Of a stretch of 36,170 nucleotides of DNA, positions 32,378-36,170 are shown piece by piece; the first letter of the stretch is position 1; each line of letters opens with the position of its first letter. This DNA is from Porphyromonas somerae DSM 23386 (GTDB lineage Bacteria; Bacteroidota; Bacteroidia; Bacteroidales; Porphyromonadaceae), in NCBI RefSeq assembly GCF_000372405.1, contig NZ_AQVC01000022.1, positions 198-36,367 of the forward strand, read 5' to 3'. A program made the position numbers and the translations under genes. Below the pieces are notes generated by a model. It did not search any database, had not been told where the DNA came from, and worked only from the letters and a program-made list of their open reading frames with translations.

Positions 32378-32629
32378 TTAGATCGGTACCTCGTGATTTT
32401 TGAGGTACTCGTCTATCATCTCAGTAAAGAGTTGCTTGAGCGTCTTTTGCTGTAACATTGCTAGGATGCGAAGCTTAGTGTGCTGCTCCTTTAATAGAGG
32501 TATATTGCTGTTTACATATTCAGCATCAGCAACAGTGGTCGTTTCAGGGCCCTTCTTAGGCTCTTCTGTCTTCTTGTCATCTGTCGTAGGTTGGATCAAA
32601 TTATCAAGACCCTCAAATTTCTTAGCCAT
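32378..32629 (-). CDS. Small ParA-linked protein (TraB-position / partition accessory)
   Basis: 83 residues. A charged, disordered N-terminus (LIQPTTDDKKTEEPKKGPETT) is followed by a helical part (LKEQHTKLRILAMLQQKTLKQLFTEMIDEYLKNHEV) that looks like a ribbon-helix-helix or the C-terminal helices of DUF3408-type TraB. It lies 56 nt downstream of parA on the same strand and is probably cotranscribed. I infer a DNA-binding or ParA-partner role; the sequence alone does not settle it. Confidence 0.65.
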   Translation of the reverse strand: MAKKFEGLDNLIQPTTDDKKTEEPKKGPETTTVADAEYVNSNIPLLKEQHTKLRILAMLQQKTLKQLFTEMIDEYLKNHEVPI

Positions 32630-32685
32630 ATTGAATGTTTAATTTAGTTGTTGGATTACAAATATAATACAATTATTCTATACTA

Positions 32686-33450
32686 TTATGCTTCTACAGA
32701 ACTGTCCTCTCTCTGAATAAGCTCTTCGCAGAGTGCTTGGTAGTCTTTTGCTCCATTAGAGTCTGAGTCGTAGGAGAAAATATCCTTAGCAAGGGCAGCT
32801 GTTTCCGCGAGCCGTACATTGTCCCTGATCTTGGTGTCGAATACAAGACCGGGATAGTGGGTGGTAGCGGTTTGTAGTACCTCCCGATTGATGATCTTTC
32901 GACCATCAAACTTGGTGACGAGAACACCCATAATCTGTAGATCCTTATTTAGCCTCGTCTTCACCTTGTCAATAATAGAAAGGATAGTGCTCATCCCCTT
33001 AAGTGATAGCGGTTCTGCTTCAATCGGGATAATCACATGAGTGGAGGCGGTCAATGCATTTATCGTTAGAAGACCGAGAGAGGGTGGACAGTCAATTATG
33101 ACGTAATCCAATTGTGAGAGATAAGGTGCTAGTAGCCCTTTTAGCAGTAGCTCACGGCCGGGCTCATTAGAGAGCTCTACTTCGGCAGCTTGAAGATCAA
33201 GAGTTGAAGGGACAACCTTTGCCCCAAAATCATTTACGTAGATAGGCAATCCATTGCCAGTCTTTAGAGCGGTATAGATGTTCTCCTCTTGCTCGCCTAT
33301 GCCCAATAGAGAGGTCAGGTTGGCTTGCCCATCCATGTCAATGCCAATGACCCTTTTCCCTTTGTTTGTGAGTCCCGCAATCAGCGAGGCACTCGTGGTC
33401 GTTTTGCCGACTCCTCCTTTGTGGTTTACCACAGAAATAACTTTTGCCAT
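32686..33450 (-). CDS. parA: ParA/TraA-type partition ATPase
   Basis: 254 residues. It has the deviant Walker A motif KGGVGKTT (about residues 10-17), IGIDMDGQANLT with the conserved Asp, and YVIIDCPPSLG (Walker B region), all diagnostic of ParA/Soj ATPases. In Bacteroides conjugative transposons the corresponding gene is named traA. It probably stabilises or positions the element, or helps organise transfer. It is transcribed leftward from a canonical Bacteroidetes promoter that lacks the ATGCGGCAATT element. Confidence 0.95.
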   Translation of the reverse strand: MAKVISVVNHKGGVGKTTTSASLIAGLTNKGKRVIGIDMDGQANLTSLLGIGEQEENIYTALKTGNGLPIYVNDFGAKVVPSTLDLQAAEVELSNEPGRELLLKGLLAPYLSQLDYVIIDCPPSLGLLTINALTASTHVIIPIEAEPLSLKGMSTILSIIDKVKTRLNKDLQIMGVLVTKFDGRKIINREVLQTATTHYPGLVFDTKIRDNVRLAETAALAKDIFSYDSDSNGAKDYQALCEELIQREDSSVEA

Positions 33451-33515
33451 ACTTTTATAGTTCTATTTTGATATGTATTAATATTATTAATTAGTTATTG
33501 TTCTATTCTTCTATG

Positions 33516-33546
33516 CAAACATACGAAGTATTTTTGAGCCGACAAA
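33516..33546 (-). promoter_or_regulatory. Canonical promoter of parA
   Basis: On the minus strand TTTG (33546-33543) is followed after exactly 19 nt by TATGTTTG (33523-33516): the textbook Bacteroidetes -33/-7 arrangement. The leader to ATG 33450 is about 58 nt. The remainder of 33451-33686 is AT-rich and shows no other gene. Confidence 0.7.
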
Positions 33547-33686
33547 ATATTTCAATAGAAAAATAATAGTATGTTATTATGATTGTATATATGTATGTGA
33601 ATAACGCCACTCAGCTAGGCCATGGCAAGGTTACGAGGGGCATATTCCTTCCTCTCCAAGTCTCTCTTTCTTTTTCCATAGCTCTA

Positions 33687-35225
33687 CTACCTCCGTCTTC
33701 TACCCCAATTCCTTTCTGCCTGTCTTTGGTACATCTTTCCAATTGCTAGAGCATTATTGTCACCAGTATTTCCGCCTAAACCATCAATAATGTCATCCAG
33801 CAATTCGTTTCTACCGGATTGTGAGTATCGTTGTGATGTGTCTTTTGCATGTGTTTCTGCCCACAAGGGCTTGTCAATAACATCGTTAACCCAAAAGTTT
33901 TCACCTCCTTCTTCAAAGTAATTTTTGAGGAGTAGGGTAGAATAGTGTGTGCTAAGTTCATTAGAACCAATAAGAACATGGTGTTTGTTATCTGCAAAAA
34001 TAAGATTGCTGATTTCTCCATTTTCGTCCCTTTCCACCATGGTCTCAATACTCATATCCGATAGCCGTTTAATAAACTCCTCAAACGAGCAGTCAGTATG
34101 TAAGGCTCTACTTATTGCCTTTTCTATGCAATATGCACGCTCTTTATTTAAGGTCCACTGATGTCCTACTCGTTGGTTGAAATAGTCATCAAGAGCATTT
34201 GCTGAAAACTCTGTTCCAACATACGACCCATTACAAACAATGCCTCTCCTTAGGTCAATATAAGTAACACCATAGATTCTCCCTTCGTCATTAATTAACA
34301 ACCGAACACTTATCCCTAAGTCATTCAGATTGTCAATAAACTTAATTGGATCTTTGGCATTCCGTAAGGACCAAATGACTGCATATTTAATTCTGTTGGA
34401 TAAGTATTCCTTCCATTGTTTTTTATTGGCTTTGAATTGTGCATCAAGCTGTTTCCTAAGATAATAATATCCGAGATCGCTGGCCTTAATACCTACACTA
34501 ACTCTTTCATTTTCCTTGATGATACTATAAACTAAACCACTCTCCTCCTCATTTGACTTGCTCTCATCTTTTATTGTCTCCAACGAAATATTATAGCCAT
34601 ATAATAATGCAGATAATTCACCAATACTCTTTGGACTATAGACATCCATAACATAATCAACTACCTCTTTTATCCTATTCGCCAAATTACCTTCTGAGTA
34701 AATAATTGGTGTGGGAGCAGTGGCTAACTTCTCTGCCTTTTCCTCTTTTAAGTGTTGGTTTGGTGGCTTGATCCCATATTTTTTACTGAGTTCTTTTAGT
34801 ATTTGCCAAGACCTTTTCTTTAGAAAGCGGTCGTTTATTTTTTCTCCTTTGCTATCAACATTCAGTGAAACAACATGGTAGTGTGTCCTATCAATATCCT
34901 CGTGTTTGAAGACAATATATGGTTGTCCTCCATACCCAAGTTTTTCCATGTAGTCATCAATAAAATACTCTATTGTTTGGTCGTCCAAGTTGTCGTCTTT
35001 ATGTGGATTTATGGACGCATGGAATACAATATTTACGGTTCTATAGTGCTCGGGAAGTGTGTCGTAAAAGCGTTGCTTTGTGATTTCAAAGAATACATCT
35101 TCTGTGTTTTTGAACTTCAAACCTCTAGTGTATAACACTGACGCTTCTCCCTTCTCGACCTTTCTAAAGTTGTATCTAAGTGTTACAGCAAGGTAGGGAT
35201 GAGGTGGTTGTATTTTGGTGATCAT
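33687..35225 (-). CDS. mobB: Relaxase (MobB-type) of the conjugative element
   Basis: 512 residues. The N-terminal relaxase domain contains the metal-binding motif H108-E-D-x-D-R-T-H115-Y-H117 (FKHEDIDRTHYHVVSLNVD). A candidate catalytic tyrosine is Tyr18 (LRYNFRK). The enzyme nicks at oriT, stays on the 5' end and is carried through the secretion channel. The middle and C-terminal parts are helical and not assigned. It ends ERNWGRRRR, a basic tip comparable to the shared tails of the cargo proteins. It overlaps the accessory gene by ATGA. No VirD4-type gene follows it, unlike in several related elements. Confidence 0.92.
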   Translation of the reverse strand: MITKIQPPHPYLAVTLRYNFRKVEKGEASVLYTRGLKFKNTEDVFFEITKQRFYDTLPEHYRTVNIVFHASINPHKDDNLDDQTIEYFIDDYMEKLGYGGQPYIVFKHEDIDRTHYHVVSLNVDSKGEKINDRFLKKRSWQILKELSKKYGIKPPNQHLKEEKAEKLATAPTPIIYSEGNLANRIKEVVDYVMDVYSPKSIGELSALLYGYNISLETIKDESKSNEEESGLVYSIIKENERVSVGIKASDLGYYYLRKQLDAQFKANKKQWKEYLSNRIKYAVIWSLRNAKDPIKFIDNLNDLGISVRLLINDEGRIYGVTYIDLRRGIVCNGSYVGTEFSANALDDYFNQRVGHQWTLNKERAYCIEKAISRALHTDCSFEEFIKRLSDMSIETMVERDENGEISNLIFADNKHHVLIGSNELSTHYSTLLLKNYFEEGGENFWVNDVIDKPLWAETHAKDTSQRYSQSGRNELLDDIIDGLGGNTGDNNALAIGKMYQRQAERNWGRRRR

Positions 35226-35629
35226 AGCCTTTCTTTAATAGTAAAATCTCTATTCATTTCCATCAATAGGTCCTTATATTGCCTATTGATTTTCTGAATG
35301 ACACCCTTCGCCCAAGGAAAGAAATCATCTGGAATACCCATGCCAATGTTAACCCCATAAGCGATTTGATTCATATTAACTCCGATCATCCGTGTCTGAT
35401 AGATTAACTCTTCTAGTAGTTCAATTAGCTCTGGGTTTTCTTTGTAAACCTCTCTTACTTTTACCTCTTCTTCGCTCACTAAAAACCTTAAATAGTCAGA
35501 TATTGTTTTCAGATTTAACTCTTTCATCTTACGATTCAATATCTCAAAGTCTTCATTTTGCATTCTAAATGAGACTATTTTCTCACCCGATTTATTCTGT
35601 ATTTTTTCAATCTTTCTTCCGTTTCCCAT
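35222..35629 (-). CDS. mobA: Mobilisation accessory protein (MobA, MobC-family fold)
   Basis: 135 residues from ATG 35629 (MGNGRKIEKIQNKSGEKIVSFRM). The frame stays open to 35887, but the longer form would run through the mob promoter and is rejected. It contains a ribbon-helix-helix start (KIVSFRMQNEDFEILNRKMKELN) and the MobC-family hallmark IGVNMNQIAYGVN. Such proteins bind oriT and help the relaxase open the DNA. It is first in a two-gene operon with the relaxase. Confidence 0.88.
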   Translation of the reverse strand: MGNGRKIEKIQNKSGEKIVSFRMQNEDFEILNRKMKELNLKTISDYLRFLVSEEEVKVREVYKENPELIELLEELIYQTRMIGVNMNQIAYGVNIGMGIPDDFFPWAKGVIQKINRQYKDLLMEMNRDFTIKERL

Positions 35630-35682
35630 AACCAATAGCTTATGTTCTTTTACCTTCGTCCTACTACATTTGGAACGTAGTG

Positions 35683-35732
35683 CAAAGGTGTTTAGAAGAA
35701 TGCACATCCTCAAAATTCCCCAATTGTCGCAT
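35683..35732 (-). promoter_or_regulatory. Promoter of the mob operon, tenth copy of the shared element
   Basis: On the minus strand ATGCGACAATT (35732-35722, one mismatch) is followed after 31 nt by CACCTTTG (35690-35683). The spacing equals that of the nine plus-strand copies. Predicted start near 35676, leader of about 47 nt, as for traE. No -33 TTTG. Confidence 0.65.
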
Positions 35733-35816
35733 AGCGTGAGTTGGGTTCTAAGGTTATAGGAGGAGTAGACATCTGAAAATGATGTGCCTAAATTCAATAA
35801 AGATTGACCATGGATT

Positions 35817-35830
35817 TTGCCCTCGGGCAA
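35817..35830. other. Inverted repeat, candidate part of oriT
   Basis: TTGCCCTCGGGCAA is a perfect inverted repeat (6-bp arms, 2-nt loop) about 190 bp upstream of mobA, where oriT would be expected. No nic consensus is recognised, so the call is weak. 35733-35958 contains no gene. Confidence 0.3.
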
Positions 35831-35881
35831 GGAAAGGGAACCCACACTCTGCGACTTTGGAGCAGAGTAACAACACCACTT

Positions 35882-35908
35882 CCCCAATGCCTCCGGAGGG
35901 GCTTGGGG
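35882..35908. repeat. Nested inverted repeat CCCCAA...TTGGGG
   Basis: CCCCAA (35882-35887) and TTGGGG (35903-35908) flank the palindrome CCTCCGGAGG (35890-35899). It could be an extruding hairpin or a dispersed chromosomal repeat. Confidence 0.4.
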
Positions 35909-35918
35909 AGGGGTGTAC

Positions 35919-35938
35919 GTCTTTTGTATACAAAAGAC
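35919..35938. promoter_or_regulatory. 20-bp perfect palindrome
   Basis: GTCTTTTGTATACAAAAGAC is a perfect palindrome between the mob promoter and the tandem repeat. It may be a protein-binding operator, part of oriT, or a recombination site. Confidence 0.4.
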
Positions 35939-35958
35939 ACATCTTGCATTAGGGAATA

Positions 35959-36162
35959 CCTCCTGACCTCCTGACCTCCTGACCTCCTGACCTCCTGACC
36001 TCCTGACCTCCTGACCTCCTGACCTCCTGACCTCCTGACCTCCTGACTTCCTGACTTCCTGACCTCCTGACTTCCTGACTTCCTGACCTCCTGACCTCCT
36101 GACCTCCTGACCTCCTGACCTCCTGACCTCCTGACCTCCTGACCTCCTGACCTCCTGACCTC
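35959..36162. repeat. 8-bp tandem repeat, 25 full copies
   Basis: CCTCCTGA is repeated 25 times without interruption, plus a partial copy. Four units (starting 36047, 36055, 36071, 36079) read CTTCCTGA. It has no spacers and is not a CRISPR. The unit length is not a multiple of 3 and no gene crosses it. Copy number is likely to vary between strains. Confidence 0.95.
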
Positions 36163-36170
36163 GTTCTCTA

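Noticed and set aside
35630-35887. N-terminal extension of the mobilisation accessory protein
   Set aside because: It would run across the mob promoter and its sequence does not look like a protein domain; ATG 35629 gives the normal size.
35959-36162. CRISPR array
   Set aside because: An 8-bp unit with no spacers is a simple tandem repeat.

Overview
The window reads as the core and cargo of a Bacteroidota (Bacteroidales, possibly Porphyromonas-type) conjugative element. Three signs point there: an ordered traE-F-G-I-J-K-L-M-N-O operon of the Bacteroides conjugative-transposon type, promoters with the Bacteroidetes -7 element TAnnTTTG, and a MobC-like/relaxase pair. No integrase, no VirD4-type coupling protein, no traP/traQ and no element end is visible, so this is only part of the element.

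Layout: 1-316 (minus) is the start of a lipoprotein, probably fimbrillin-like. 317-970 holds a palindrome and three tandem promoters with two short hairpin-ended transcription units. 971-11521 is the transfer operon (VirB4, two VirB6-like TraJ paralogues, VirB8-, VirB10- and VirB9-like proteins, TraO). 11559-13080 is an AbiEi/AbiEii toxin-antitoxin pair bracketed by two near-identical terminators. 13100-25590 is a cargo region of amplified, mostly unrecognised acidic proteins, including MORN-repeat proteins, a three-member 'LGFCG' family and a two-member 'WDSGQ' family. 25641-28024 holds four tandem paralogues with different predicted locations. 28070-32239 holds a DUF4099/DUF3945 protein, an unknown protein, SSB and a helical-repeat protein. 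32378-33450 (minus) is ParA plus a small partner. 33687-35629 (minus) is relaxase plus accessory protein. 35733-36170 is intergenic, with inverted repeats and a 25-copy 8-bp tandem repeat.

Three patterns tie the window together. (1) ATGCGGCAATT (one copy ATGCGACAATT) occurs ten times, always 31-32 nt upstream of a TAnnTTTG-like -7 element and without a conserved -33 box. It precedes the tra operon, three cargo transcription units and, on the other strand, the mob operon, which suggests one dedicated activator for transfer and cargo. The parA promoter instead has a canonical -33/-7 pair. (2) At four loci this promoter comes in tandem. The upstream copy drives a ~60-90-nt unit ending in a conserved hairpin with a GATGYGAG core and a compensatory base-pair change, so these look like a family of small or leader RNAs. 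(3) Thirteen otherwise mostly unrelated cargo proteins end in a short basic tail of the type KKITLKPKKKGGMKL. The relaxase also ends in a basic run (GRRRR). Because type IV secretion substrates commonly carry basic C-terminal signals, I infer that the cargo may be proteins sent through the conjugation machine with the DNA. A competing explanation is that the KKGG codons (AAGAAAGGAGG) act as the ribosome-binding site of the overlapping next gene. Both can be tested.
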